This document shows positions 1 to 8,424 of a stretch of 40,053 nucleotides of DNA, one piece after another. The notes under the pieces were generated by a model. The model had not been told where the DNA came from. It did no database searches and saw only the letters and a list, made by a program, of their open reading frames with translations. Within the stretch, counting starts at the first letter, position 1. Every line of letters starts with the position of its first letter. The DNA is from Clostridia bacterium (lineage in GTDB: Bacteria > Bacillota > Clostridia > Oscillospirales > CAG-272): contig JAFWXZ010000042.1 of the NCBI GenBank assembly GCA_017522795.1, forward strand, positions 1-40,053, read 5' to 3'. A program made the position numbers and the translations under genes.

Positions 1-830
1 CCGCGTCAACGACCTCGGTGTGTCCGAGAGCCGCAACGGTTTCCTGTGCAACCTTGTAGTCGCATCTGGAGCAATGAGAGCCTTCGGTAAGTCCTGTTTC
101 GGTGCATGTAGGAGCCTTTGCGGAATCCTTAACCATATCGTGACCGAGCGCGTCGGTTTCCTTCTGAGGAACGAGAACGGTATTACATACGGAGCAGTGC
201 TTACCTGTGGTAAGTCCCTTCTCTGTACAGGTAGCTGCCTTGCCCTCGTCTACAACCTCGGTGTGTCCGAGTGCTGCAACGGTCTTCTGAGGTACGAGAA
301 CGGTATCACATACGGAGCAATGCTTACCCTCGGTCTTACCAGGCTCGGTACAGGTTGCTGCTACTGCTGCGTCAACGACCTCGGTGTGAGGAAGAACGGG
401 AACGATCTCCTGGTCAACGAGAATCTCGCCACAGCCAGAGCACTTCTTACCTTCGGTAAGGCCTGTAGCGGTACAGGTAGCTGCCTTTGCGGGAAGAGTG
501 ATCTCATCCCATCTGGAGTGGTCGTGAGAAAGCTCTGCGATAGAACCTGTCTCTGTCTCGGGACAGTTCTTACATGTACGAGCCTTAACGCCCTTGTTGG
601 ATTCGGTGGGCTCCTTGATTACTTCCCAATCGCCAAAGGAGTGACCGGAAGCGGTAATAACGGTCTGAGCTACGAGAACCTCATTACATACGGAGCAGTG
701 AGAGCCTGCGGTCTTACCGTTTTCGGTACAGGTTGCTGCTACTGCAGCATCCTCAACCTCGGTGTGCTCATATACGTGAGCGATCTCGAAGGTGACGTAA
801 ATAGCGCCATCAATCTTTTGTTCAAGATCG
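1..830 (-). repeat. Tandem coding repeats of about 120 nt
   Basis: Near-identical segments recur in register. For example CTCGGTGTGTCCGAG ends appear at about 15 and 258, two periods (243 nt) apart, and GGAGCA-containing segments recur near 188, 309 and 690. They encode repeats of about 40 residues in the surface protein, each with two CxxC-type cysteine pairs and a closing LGH. High nucleotide identity between neighbours suggests recent duplication or recombination, so copy number probably varies between strains. Confidence 0.8.
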
Positions 831-3358
831 GTAAGGAGAATGGAATAAACATCCTTATTTGTCTCACAGGTGCCGTACTGTACCTGATAAATGCCTCTAC
901 CTACGTAGATAGGATTAAGTGCGGGAATAGCAAGAGTAAGCTCTGCGCCACAAGCAACGCAATCGGTGGTAAGAGAGCCGTTAGCCTCTGCGGTAGGCAG
1001 AGTGATGATAGTGTACTCGGAATCCTCTTTAATAGTATGAGGAAGCTTTTCGGTTTCGCTGTCGGTATAGCTATCGCCGCAAGCGGAACAGGTGTGAGTA
1101 GTATAGCCTGCGGTTGTGCAGGTAGGAGCGGTTACCTTGGAATCATAGGAGTGACCAAGCTTTGTGGTTGTGCTATCTGTGTAGGTATCGCCACAAACAC
1201 AAGTATGTGTGGTATATCCGTCTGCGGTACAGGTAGGAGCAGTTACCTTAGACTCATAGGAGTGCTCGGTGTGCCAAGTGCCTGCGTTCCAGTTTTCCTC
1301 GGTAGCCTGAATATGATAGATGTTTGCACCGTCTGCAGAAACTGCAATGTCCTCAGACTGTCCCCAAGTATCGTTATCCCAACCGTTAGGAAGTGCAGGG
1401 TTCATTCTTACGTAAATGAAGTGAGTATAACCGGCAGGAACGGTTGCAGAATAATAATTATAACCGTCAGCCTTTACCATATCTACCCATTCATTCTTTC
1501 CGGAAGTGATGTTGTAGCAGTAAAGAACAAAACGGGCATTGTCAGCATCCCAATTTCCAAGAATAAGGTGATAATCTCTTGCCTCTTCAAGAACGTAGGA
1601 AGAAATTACAACGCTAAGCTTTCCTTCGGCAACAGAAATAGTCAAATCGCAACCGTCGGTAGGAATATTTACTCCATAATTAAGCTCTGCACCAATTACG
1701 CCGTCCTTACCAAAGGCACCAGTCCAAGAATTGTTCTTAACAACCTTAAATTCATAATAACCCTTGTTTACATTTTCGTATACGATGGTGTAAACCTTGG
1801 TTTCAGAATTGTAAAGAAGATTATTGTTGACATCATCGGTAGACCAATCGGTTCCGCAAAGGGACTTGTTGCCTGCAACGGTATAAATGTCACCGGTCTT
1901 ACATACTTTACATTTGCCGTAATCATCGTAAGAGTGAGGAATAGGATCTGTATCAACTATTTCTTCTTCGGGAGTAATGCACTTCTTGCAATCATTACAA
2001 TAAGTATACTGCTGACCGCCCTCTGTACAGGTAGCGGTATTAACAACCTCAGTATTCTTGTGTGCACAATAAGTGGAATCGATAGCTCCGCAATCTGTTC
2101 TATCACAAACGCCATCTACATAGTTGTGACCAAGGGGCTCGGCATCAGGATTCGCCTGACCGCATACACAAGATTCTGCCTTGATACAAGTTGCAGGAAC
2201 GGTATAGGAATGCTCGTGATACCATTTGTTAGTAGAATTGTTGAAAATGTTGTTATAGTCAGCGGGAATATCAAGTTCTGTTGTTTGAGACGCGTTAGAT
2301 CCAATGCTGAATATGATTTTATCATACTCAACAGGAACCTGAGCATACAGATTACCGTCCTCGTCAACACTCATCTTATGTCCAGGCCATGCACCTGCAT
2401 TGGCATTGGTATTAGAATTATATGCGTACCAATATGTGTTTTCCCACTTAGCAGCATTATTGAGATACACTGTTGTATATTCTGTGGTAGCATCACATCT
2501 GATACAATCTCCATCTTCATAATAATGGCCAAGCGCGGCTGTATCTTCGGTGTAAACATCTCCACATACAGAACAGGTATACGTTGTTTTACCTGCTGCT
2601 GTACAAGTTGCTGTTGTTACAGAAGAATACTGATGATCACATTCAGGAGCTACTATTTCTACACTTACCGTAGTTCCCTTAAGTGTGATAGTTACAGTAC
2701 TTCCGTCTTTATCTACTGTGATATTCTTATCAGAACTAGGATAAGCTATATCCCATGAACTATCTCTAGCGCATTTGAAGGAATAGGGGCCCTTAGAAAC
2801 ATTTTGATAAACCTTAGTATACGTGCCTGTTGCAGGATCATAAGTCATAAAATCGGCTTTGTTTGAAACGTTCCATCCGTTACCTCCAAGAGTACCGGCA
2901 ACGGTATACGTATGACCTGCATTACAGCCATCGTTGGTGCACTTTCCATATTCGTCATAATTATGGTTTGTGCAGGACGGAGCCGTGTAAGTGATGGTCA
3001 AAACCTTACCGGTGGTATAAGTGAATGTATACGTACCATCCTTCGATGCGACGAGCTTCATATTATCGCCGTTGCTGTTAACAGTTACATTGCTACAGGT
3101 ATCGGTATATGTCTTACCATTACCATACCAACCGCCGCCGTAAACCATTTTGAACTCGTAAGTTCCTGCACTGAGGCCTATTGAAATGGAATAAGCGCCA
3201 TTCGTTTCAGTGCTGGTTGAGTTGGCAGTTGTGCTCCAACCATTAAAAGCACCAGCAACAGCCACAGTTGTCGCCGCGGATGCGGGGATTATTGCAAGAG
3301 TCATCATAAGAAGCATTACGACAACTAATGCAATTGAAATTTTGCGTGTTGTTTTCAT
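1..3358 (-). CDS. Secreted starch-binding-type surface protein with Cys-rich repeats, partial (3' end off the left edge)
   Basis: The frame is open for 1119 codons from the ATG at 3358 to the window edge. Residues 1-29 form a signal peptide (KTTRK, hydrophobic core, ASA cleavage region). About 31-125 is a small beta domain (VAGAFNGW), then two X25-like, pullulanase-type modules (about 150-235 and 485-570: YTVAG, then VYxNVxKGxYxFK, then SW). A CBM26-like module lies near 295-385 (YLNNAAKW, AWPGHKM), and another carbohydrate-binding-like module (WDADNARF, FIYVRMNP) follows near 590-690. The rest is tandem repeats of about 40 residues with the pattern ATCTExGxTxGxHCSxC...ALGH, which look like zinc-ribbon or spacer repeats. 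The known relatives of these modules bind starch or glycogen, so attachment to starch at the cell surface is the inferred role. No catalytic domain is visible; one, or a wall anchor, could lie beyond base 1. The ribosome site GAAAGGAAA precedes the start. Confidence 0.88.
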   Translation of the reverse strand, partial: MKTTRKISIALVVVMLLMMTLAIIPASAATTVAVAGAFNGWSTTANSTSTETNGAYSISIGLSAGTYEFKMVYGGGWYGNGKTYTDTCSNVTVNSNGDNMKLVASKDGTYTFTYTTGKVLTITYTAPSCTNHNYDEYGKCTNDGCNAGHTYTVAGTLGGNGWNVSNKADFMTYDPATGTYTKVYQNVSKGPYSFKCARDSSWDIAYPSSDKNITVDKDGSTVTITLKGTTVSVEIVAPECDHQYSSVTTATCTAAGKTTYTCSVCGDVYTEDTAALGHYYEDGDCIRCDATTEYTTVYLNNAAKWENTYWYAYNSNTNANAGAWPGHKMSVDEDGNLYAQVPVEYDKIIFSIGSNASQTTELDIPADYNNIFNNSTNKWYHEHSYTVPATCIKAESCVCGQANPDAEPLGHNYVDGVCDRTDCGAIDSTYCAHKNTEVVNTATCTEGGQQYTYCNDCKKCITPEEEIVDTDPIPHSYDDYGKCKVCKTGDIYTVAGNKSLCGTDWSTDDVNNNLLYNSETKVYTIVYENVNKGYYEFKVVKNNSWTGAFGKDGVIGAELNYGVNIPTDGCDLTISVAEGKLSVVISSYVLEEARDYHLILGNWDADNARFVLYCYNITSGKNEWVDMVKADGYNYYSATVPAGYTHFIYVRMNPALPNGWDNDTWGQSEDIAVSADGANIYHIQATEENWNAGTWHTEHSYESKVTAPTCTADGYTTHTCVCGDTYTDSTTTKLGHSYDSKVTAPTCTTAGYTTHTCSACGDSYTDSETEKLPHTIKEDSEYTIITLPTAEANGSLTTDCVACGAELTLAIPALNPIYVGRGIYQVQYGTCETNKDVYSILLTDLEQKIDGAIYVTFEIAHVYEHTEVEDAAVAATCTENGKTAGSHCSVCNEVLVAQTVITASGHSFGDWEVIKEPTESNKGVKARTCKNCPETETGSIAELSHDHSRWDEITLPAKAATCTATGLTEGKKCSGCGEILVDQEIVPVLPHTEVVDAAVAATCTEPGKTEGKHCSVCDTVLVPQKTVAALGHTEVVDEGKAATCTEKGLTTGKHCSVCNTVLVPQKETDALGHDMVKDSAKAPTCTETGLTEGSHCSRCDYKVAQETVAALGHTEVVDA

Positions 3359-3400
3359 AAAAATTTCCTTTCTATGTATTTATTATTTTACGCCATAAAG

Positions 3401-3429
3401 ATTATAGCACATTTGTTTATTTTTTTCAA
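3401..3429 (-). promoter_or_regulatory. Promoter of the surface-protein gene
   Basis: On the minus strand TTGAAA (3424-3429) is followed by a 17-base spacer and TATAAT (3401-3406). The start codon is at 3358, giving a leader of about 40 bases. Confidence 0.8.
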
Positions 3430-3578
3430 TATATCGCGCGAGAGTTTTATTTTTTTGTGGAGTTTGTACAATTTTCGAATTTTCGGAAAAGCAAAATGAA
3501 AGCAAAAGATAATTTACAAAAAACGAAAAAAGTTTAATTATCCGAACAAGGAACGGAAAAAGGTGTAAAAAGCAAAAG
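3430..3578. other. AT-rich intergenic stretch without a gene
   Basis: This lies between the surface-protein promoter and the terminator of the HAD gene. It is A/T rich with short homopolymer runs. The only frame, a 13-codon ATG frame near 3496, has no ribosome site. I see no other structure. Confidence 0.6.
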
Positions 3579-3604
3579 AGCAGGACGCCCTTTGACTTCC
3601 TGCT
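3579..3604 (-). terminator. Terminator after the HAD phosphatase gene
   Basis: A perfect 7-bp stem (AGCAGGA / TCCTGCT) with a 12-base loop is followed on the minus strand by CTTTTGCTTTTT. Confidence 0.7.
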
Positions 3605-3646
3605 ATTTTATTTAAATTTGTGCAACATTAATAAAATTTAGTAAAA

Positions 3647-4297
3647 TTAACGCGTTAGGTAATCGACCACCTCGGCGGGAGTATCGGCAATATGGGTGAA
3701 GCCGGAGGTTTCCAGTTCTTCCCTGCTACCGTGTCCCCAGCTGACGCCAAGGCTGTCTATGCCGCATTTTGCCGCGCCATCGGCATCGTACATTCTGTCG
3801 CCGACGAGAATAGCTTTGCTTCTGTCTGCGCCCACTGCGTTCAGGCTGTATTCAAGGACCTGCCACTTATGGTCGCGGTTGTCGCCTGCCGCGCCACCCA
3901 TAAAATCAAAATACTTATCGAGGCCGAAAAGCTTCATTATCTTAATAGCGGTGCCCTCGGGCTTTGAGGTAGCGAGTACGAGGGTTTTTCCAGCTGCCTT
4001 CAGCGAAGCGAGCATATCGTGAATACCGTCGTACACCTTGTTATCCCACCAGCCGTATATATTGTAATACTCGCGGAATTTTTCGATAGCGTCGATCACC
4101 GTATGCTCGTTGAAACCAAACTCATCCTGCCATACCACGTAGAGCGATGGACCGATAAAGCGGCGCAGAGAATCGCGGTCACCGTAGTCGGTGACACCCA
4201 TCTTTTTAAATGCGTAGATAAAGCCGTCCACAAGTCCCTGCTCGGGATCGGAGAGTGTGCCGTCAAGGTCAAAAGCGATAACATCGTATTTTTTCAT
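3647..4297 (-). CDS. HAD-superfamily phosphatase (phosphoglycolate phosphatase-like)
   Basis: The 216-residue product is cytosolic. Motif I is DLDGT with nucleophile D10 and D12, motif II is ATSKP (T110/S111), a candidate motif III lysine is K144, and motif IV is GDRMYD (D167, D171). An alpha-helical cap fills residues 15-90, as in the PGP/GmhB/5'-nucleotidase branch. The family hydrolyses small phosphate esters such as phosphoglycolate or nucleoside monophosphates; the substrate cannot be read from sequence. GAGG stands upstream of the ATG. The gene has its own promoter just after the gdhA terminator and its own terminator, so it is probably monocistronic. Confidence 0.9.
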   Translation of the reverse strand: MKKYDVIAFDLDGTLSDPEQGLVDGFIYAFKKMGVTDYGDRDSLRRFIGPSLYVVWQDEFGFNEHTVIDAIEKFREYYNIYGWWDNKVYDGIHDMLASLKAAGKTLVLATSKPEGTAIKIMKLFGLDKYFDFMGGAAGDNRDHKWQVLEYSLNAVGADRSKAILVGDRMYDADGAAKCGIDSLGVSWGHGSREELETSGFTHIADTPAEVVDYLTR

Positions 4298-4329
4298 ATA
4301 GTCCTCGTTTTTTTCGTGTTTTTACATTT

Positions 4330-4358
4330 ATTATAGTATAACTTACGGCGAAAGTCAA
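4330..4358 (-). promoter_or_regulatory. Promoter of the HAD phosphatase gene
   Basis: TTGACT (4353-4358), 17-base spacer, TATAAT (4330-4335) on the minus strand, ending about 32 bases before the start codon. Confidence 0.82.
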
Positions 4359-4370
4359 CAAAATATAAGA

Positions 4371-4399
4371 AAAAGCCCCGTTTTAAAAACGGAGCTTTT
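4371..4399 (-). terminator. Terminator after gdhA
   Basis: The hairpin pairs AAAAGC-CCCGTTTT with AAAACGG-AGCTTTT with one mismatch. On the minus strand it is followed by a T-rich run. It separates gdhA from the promoter of the next gene. Confidence 0.75.
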
Positions 4400-4468
4400 A
4401 TCACTTCATCCGTCGCAGTCGCGACACCTTCCCCTCAAGTGAAAGGCGAATCATTCATTCTGAATTCA

Positions 4469-5818
4469 TTAAACAACGCCCTGCGCCAGCATCGCATCCG
4501 CCACCTTGAGGAAGCCTGCGATATTCGCGCCTGCAACGAGGTTGCCTGCCATACCGTACTTTTCAGCGGCGGCTACGGAATTTGCAAAGATATTCTTCAT
4601 AATCTGATGAAGTTTCTCGTCAACCTCCTCGGCAGTCCAGCTGTATCTCATAGAATTCTGGCTCATTTCAAGGCCCGAAACAGACACGCCGCCTGCGTTC
4701 ACAGCCTTGGAGGGAGCGATTGCAATTCCCTGCTCGGTAAGGTATGCCGCCGCCTCCGCGGTGGTGGGCATATTGGAGACCTCGACGTAATACTTCACGC
4801 CGTTTGCCACCAGCTTCTTTGCATCATCAATATCCACCTCGTTCTGAGTTGCGCAAGGCATAGCTACATCCACCTTTACGCCCCATGGCTTCTCACCCTT
4901 GAAGAAGGGTACGCCGAATTTGTCTGCATAATCCTCTACTCTGTTGCGGCAGGATGCGCGCATTTCAAGGAGATAATTGATCTTTTCCTCGGTGTTGATT
5001 CCGTCGGCATCGTAAACGTAGCCGTCGGGGCCCGAGATGGTGACAACCTTGCCGCCAAGCTCGGTGATCTTCTTCACACTTCCCCAAGCCACATTACCGA
5101 AGCCGGAAATAGCAAAGGTCTTGCCCTCTATGGTATCACCAAAATATTTAAGCATTTCAACGGTATAGTAGACCGCACCGAATCCAGTCGCCTCGGGACG
5201 AACGAGAGAGCCGCCGTAAGGAAGTCCCTTGCCGGTAAGAACTCCTGTGAACTCGTTTCTGAGGCGCTTGTACTGACCGAAGAGGTAGCCTATCTCTCTT
5301 GCGCCAACTCCGATATCACCTGCGGGAACGTCGGTGTCCGCGCCTATGTACTTGGAAAGCTCGGTCATAAAGCTCTGGCAGAAGCGCATGACCTCGGCAT
5401 CACTCTTGCCCTTAGGATCAAAGTCGGAGCCGCCTTTACCGCCGCCCATAGGAAGACCTGTAAGAGAGTTCTTAAAGGTCTGCTCAAATCCTAAGAATTT
5501 TATAATACTCTCGTTTACGGAAGGGTGGAAGCGAAGTCCGCCCTTATAAGGACCGATAGCGCTGTTGAACTGAATACGGAATCCGCGGTTTACCATAACC
5601 TTGCCATCGTCGGCGGTCCAGGGCACACGGAATTTAATAATTCTCTCGGGCTCGACGAGGCGTTCGAGAACGCCGCTCTTGATATACTCGGGGCTCTGCT
5701 CGAGGACGGGCTCGAGAGATTCAAGAACCTCAAGAACAGCTTGGTGAAACTCGGGTTCGCCGGGGTTGCGTCTTTTAACCGTTTCCATAAGCTCGTTAAG
5801 ATACTGTAATTTGAACAT
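4469..5818 (-). CDS. gdhA: Glutamate dehydrogenase, NAD(P)-specific, hexameric type
   Basis: This enzyme interconverts glutamate with 2-oxoglutarate and ammonium in the cytosol. The length, 449 residues, matches the small hexameric class (Clostridium symbiosum type). The substrate lysines are in YKGG (K92), FKNS (K116) and GGGKGG (K128, catalytic), and the catalytic aspartate is D168 in AGDIGVGAREIG. These fall three residues beyond the C. symbiosum positions K89, K113, K125 and D165. The Rossmann fold starts near 235 with AISGFGNVAWG. The serine in GGSDFDPKGKSD fits the NADP-assimilating versus NAD-catabolic subfamily only loosely, so I leave cofactor preference open. AGGAGA lies 6 bases before the ATG. 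The gene appears monocistronic, with its own promoter and terminator. Confidence 0.97.
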   Translation of the reverse strand: MFKLQYLNELMETVKRRNPGEPEFHQAVLEVLESLEPVLEQSPEYIKSGVLERLVEPERIIKFRVPWTADDGKVMVNRGFRIQFNSAIGPYKGGLRFHPSVNESIIKFLGFEQTFKNSLTGLPMGGGKGGSDFDPKGKSDAEVMRFCQSFMTELSKYIGADTDVPAGDIGVGAREIGYLFGQYKRLRNEFTGVLTGKGLPYGGSLVRPEATGFGAVYYTVEMLKYFGDTIEGKTFAISGFGNVAWGSVKKITELGGKVVTISGPDGYVYDADGINTEEKINYLLEMRASCRNRVEDYADKFGVPFFKGEKPWGVKVDVAMPCATQNEVDIDDAKKLVANGVKYYVEVSNMPTTAEAAAYLTEQGIAIAPSKAVNAGGVSVSGLEMSQNSMRYSWTAEEVDEKLHQIMKNIFANSVAAAEKYGMAGNLVAGANIAGFLKVADAMLAQGVV

Positions 5819-5848
5819 AATACATCTCCTAAAAAATTACTTACTAAA

Positions 5849-5877
5849 AATATAACACAAAGGCGGCACAAAATCAA
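5849..5877 (-). promoter_or_regulatory. gdhA promoter
   Basis: TTGATT (5872-5877), 17-base spacer, TATATT (5849-5854) on the minus strand, about 30 bases before the start. Confidence 0.72.
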
Positions 5878-5946
5878 TAGATTTTCGCAATATTTTGTCA
5901 AAATGTACGATAAAGACTTAAGCATAGCGAGGCAGGGGAGATAAAA

Positions 5947-7374
5947 ATGAAGGAAAACATTGAAAAAAGAATGATAAAACTGCCTGCACGCGCATCGGTA
6001 TGGTATCTTGCGGTCAGCCTGATAGCTAAGGGAATGGGTGTATTGACAATGCCTCTTTTCACAAGGCTGCTTGACGGAGAGGAATACGGACAGTTTGCGC
6101 TTTATATGACTTTGCTTGGAGGAGGAACAGTCATATGCTCGGCAGTTAATTCGGGCAGTGCCCTTTACAACGGGCTAAGGAAAAACTGTGACAAAATAGA
6201 AACCTATTTAAAATCTGCGTTAGCCGTTTCCACGGCCATTTCTCTGCTATTTTGTCTACTTTTATTTGTATTTTTACCAATTTTAGAGCTAAGTCGCGTT
6301 TTTCTTCTACCTCTCACCATCCAACTTTTTTGTGACGGAGCAGTCGCCGTTTTGCTCGGCGCGGAGAAATATTATTACAGGTATAAGACGGTTGCGGTAG
6401 TAAGTCTGACCACCGCCGTGCTTCCGCCCATTATCTCAGTTATTATACTTATGAGAGGTGATTTTGGCTATTCGGTAAGAATATACTCGCTGCTTTTTGT
6501 TTCCGTGATTGCAGCACTCTACGCGCTGATAAGGCTGCTTCGGGCAAGGGGGAGTAAGGAGAATAAAGCAGGCGGAGAATTGATAAAAGAGGTGATTAAA
6601 TTTTCATCGCCAATGCTTCCCCACTCGGTATTAACGGCTGTGACAGGTCAGGCGGACAAGCTGATAATCACCGCCATTTTGGGAGCGACGGCACTAGGAA
6701 AATACTCGGTAATCTTCTCGCTTGGAATAGCCCTGCAGTTTATCGTAAACGCAATAGGCTCCGCCTTGTCGCCCTGGATAATACGAAGGCTTGAGGTAGG
6801 CGAGGGGAGAAGGATCGCAGAGCTGATCTCACCTATGGTGCTGGGCTACTCTGCCCTCGGTGTATGTTTAATTGCGGCTTCGCCCGAGGCTCTCGCCATA
6901 CTTGCACCGCTTGAGTATTTTGATGCTTTCCCTGCCCTGCTTCCTATTGCGCTGTCCACACCCTTTTTCTTCCTCTCCACAGTTGCAACGGTGGGCATCG
7001 TACACTCGGGAAGAACGGGCTATTCGCTTATCGTATCGTCGGCAAGCGGAATTTCTTGCATTATTCTTAATTATACGTTAATCGGCAAATTCGGTTATTT
7101 CGGTGCGGGACTTGCATTCCTTATCTGTCAAGCGGTGGAGGCGGTATTAAGCATAGTGCTTTTGCTACGAACGGAAGAAAGGGATATGATAGATCCAAGG
7201 GGCGTTGCCCTTTCTTTGCTTATTCCTGCGCCCTTTAGCCTGCTGATGTATATGCTTCGCGAGATGCTGATATGGCGTTCGGTCATGCTGATCCTTCCTG
7301 CAATAATGCTGCTGTACTGTCTAAAGAAGGCGAAGGGATTAGTTATCGAAAAAACTGCAAAAAGCGCATCATAA
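5947..7374 (+). CDS. Polysaccharide/lipid-linked oligosaccharide flippase (MOP superfamily, Wzx-like)
   Basis: This 475-residue polytopic membrane protein has about 12-14 hydrophobic segments. The N-terminal pattern (SLIAKGMGVLTMPLFTRLL, then EEYGQFALYMTL) is typical of the polysaccharide_synt family, which flips undecaprenyl-linked sugar units across the membrane for capsule, exopolysaccharide or teichoic-acid-type polymers. A second repeat begins near 215 (SPMLPHSVLTAVTGQADKLII). The length is normal. No glycosyltransferases flank it, so it stands apart from a classical capsule locus and its substrate is unknown. A GGGGAG ribosome site lies 6 bases before the ATG. The gene ends at a strong hairpin shared with the convergent neighbour. 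Confidence 0.87.
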   Translation: MKENIEKRMIKLPARASVWYLAVSLIAKGMGVLTMPLFTRLLDGEEYGQFALYMTLLGGGTVICSAVNSGSALYNGLRKNCDKIETYLKSALAVSTAISLLFCLLLFVFLPILELSRVFLLPLTIQLFCDGAVAVLLGAEKYYYRYKTVAVVSLTTAVLPPIISVIILMRGDFGYSVRIYSLLFVSVIAALYALIRLLRARGSKENKAGGELIKEVIKFSSPMLPHSVLTAVTGQADKLIITAILGATALGKYSVIFSLGIALQFIVNAIGSALSPWIIRRLEVGEGRRIAELISPMVLGYSALGVCLIAASPEALAILAPLEYFDAFPALLPIALSTPFFFLSTVATVGIVHSGRTGYSLIVSSASGISCIILNYTLIGKFGYFGAGLAFLICQAVEAVLSIVLLLRTEERDMIDPRGVALSLLIPAPFSLLMYMLREMLIWRSVMLILPAIMLLYCLKKAKGLVIEKTAKSAS

Positions 7375-7391
7375 TGTTTATTTTGTTATAG

Positions 7392-7417
7392 AAAAAAGGG
7401 CTTTTCGCCCTTTTTTT
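7392..7417. terminator. Bidirectional terminator between convergent genes
   Basis: AAAAAAGGGC pairs with GCCCTTTTTT around a 5-base loop (7402-7406). T runs occur on both strands, serving the flippase gene (plus) and the small membrane-protein gene (minus). Confidence 0.88.
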
Positions 7418-7418
7418 C

Positions 7419-7958
7419 TCAATATTCGTCGATATCGACGTATTTCTCTCTTGCCTCGACGGAATAGCCTTGAAGCAATCCTGCAAACTCCTCGCTGCAC
7501 TCGATAAGCAGCTCTGCCCTCTCGTGCCTTGCCGAGGTGGTGATGCGATAGCTGTCCTTTGGATCAAGGGTGGGAAGATAGGAGTATCTGATCACTCCTG
7601 CGGGTGTTTTGTGCTCACGGCGCGCGTGGGAATTCTCGCGATCAATTTTAACTATTTCACAAAGCGCAATGCGGCAGAGGGTGGTCTGCCTTTTTCCAAT
7701 CTGCTGTCTGACAACAAAAACAGGGGTACCGTCCGAGTCAAAGGTAATATCGTAAAACCAGATAGGAGAGATATATTTAGTGTAAAAAACCATAGCAATG
7801 GTGAGGAACGCAACGCCTCCAAGACCGATTATTCCTTTATAGGATTCTATAAGCGTGGACAGAAGTATAAGCGCAAATGACAGCAGCATAGAAATGATAA
7901 ACGCCGCCCGCGCCTTGTTATTGGATGGCTTTGGCTTTACCGAAAACTCTCTTATCAT
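7419..7958 (-). CDS. Membrane protein of unknown function, two transmembrane segments
   Basis: The 179-residue product has a short basic N-terminus (IREFSVKPKPSNNKARAA), two adjacent hydrophobic helices (about 20-65) and a soluble C-terminal domain of about 110 residues with beta-type alternation that faces the cytosol by the positive-inside rule. I do not recognise the family; the layout resembles PH-domain-like membrane proteins such as bPH_2, but I cannot confirm that. The start at 7958 is chosen because AAGGAG lies 7 bases upstream and a promoter stands just before it. The longer upstream frame overlaps that promoter and has no ribosome site. Confidence 0.75.
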   Translation of the reverse strand: MIREFSVKPKPSNNKARAAFIISMLLSFALILLSTLIESYKGIIGLGGVAFLTIAMVFYTKYISPIWFYDITFDSDGTPVFVVRQQIGKRQTTLCRIALCEIVKIDRENSHARREHKTPAGVIRYSYLPTLDPKDSYRITTSARHERAELLIECSEEFAGLLQGYSVEAREKYVDIDEY

Positions 7959-7985
7959 ACCGATTCTCCTTATGATTTTACATTT

Positions 7986-8014
7986 ATTATAGCACAATTT
8001 GAGAGCTTTTTCAA
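7986..8014 (-). promoter_or_regulatory. Promoter of the two-TM membrane-protein gene
   Basis: TTGAAA (8009-8014), 17-base spacer, TATAAT (7986-7991) on the minus strand. It lies inside the longer alternative reading frame, which supports the shorter start at 7958. Confidence 0.85.
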
Positions 8015-8024
8015 CAGAAATATG

Positions 8025-8050
8025 AAAAAGGCCCGATGCCGAGCCTTTTT
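8025..8050. terminator. Terminator after the 79-residue gene
   Basis: AAAAAGGC (8025-8032) pairs with GCCTTTTT (8043-8050). On the minus strand it lies 12 bases after the stop of the 79-residue gene and immediately before the next promoter. Confidence 0.7.
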
Positions 8051-8062
8051 CTACCAATAATA

Positions 8063-8302
8063 TTAAAGAAGGCTATCTCTGCCGTAGTACATATCCCGCT
8101 TCTCTTCCTCGGTCAGATTATCAATGTCGAGGCCCTGACGCATAGCGGTCCAGGCGCGGTTTGGAACGGGGGGATTAAAGGCAGGCAGCTCGATTCCGGG
8201 GGTGTTTATACCCGACACTGCACCCGGCGCATCCTTACGGTAGTTTCTCACGTTATGCTTTTCGGTGTTGTCCATTGTTTTCTTGTCATTATGCTTATCC
8301 AT
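8063..8302 (-). CDS. Small hydrophilic protein of unknown function, 79 residues
   Basis: The product is polar, with a Lys/Asp/Asn-rich first third, a Pro-rich middle (PGIELPAFNPPVPNRAW) and an acidic helix-like end (DNLTEEEKRDMYYGRDSLL). It has no signal peptide and no membrane segment. AAAGGAG lies 6 bases before the ATG and a hairpin terminator follows the stop, so I take this minus-strand frame as real rather than the overlapping plus-strand frame. It looks intrinsically disordered except for the C-terminal helix. I cannot name a family or function. Confidence 0.65.
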   Translation of the reverse strand: MDKHNDKKTMDNTEKHNVRNYRKDAPGAVSGINTPGIELPAFNPPVPNRAWTAMRQGLDIDNLTEEEKRDMYYGRDSLL

Positions 8303-8365
8303 TTTATGCTCCTTTCTAATGGTTAAGCTTATTTTGCGCTTTTTTCGTCCGTTTATGAGTGACTA

Positions 8366-8394
8366 TTGATTTTTCTTCTATAATGTGATAAAAT
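8366..8394 (+). promoter_or_regulatory. Promoter of the radical SAM gene
   Basis: TTGATT (8366-8371), 17-base spacer, TAAAAT (8389-8394), about 30 bases before the start at 8425. Confidence 0.68.
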
Positions 8395-8424
8395 GGGCGT
8401 AGAAAACAAAGAAGGAGCATTTTG

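Noticed and set aside
1-830. Regular repeats that could suggest a CRISPR array
   Set aside because: The period of about 120 bases and continuous coding in one frame show a protein repeat; there are no short identical repeats with unique spacers.
20-2758. Plus-strand open frame of 912 codons
   Set aside because: It is antisense to the surface-protein gene. The minus strand has a signal peptide, recognisable modules, promoter and ribosome site; the plus frame has none and merely mirrors the repeats.
3496-3537. 13-codon ATG frame in the intergenic region
   Set aside because: It has no ribosome site, lysine-rich composition from A-rich DNA, and sits in AT-rich filler.
4439-5494. Plus-strand frame of 351 codons
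   Set aside because: It is antisense to gdhA, which is unmistakable from its catalytic residues.
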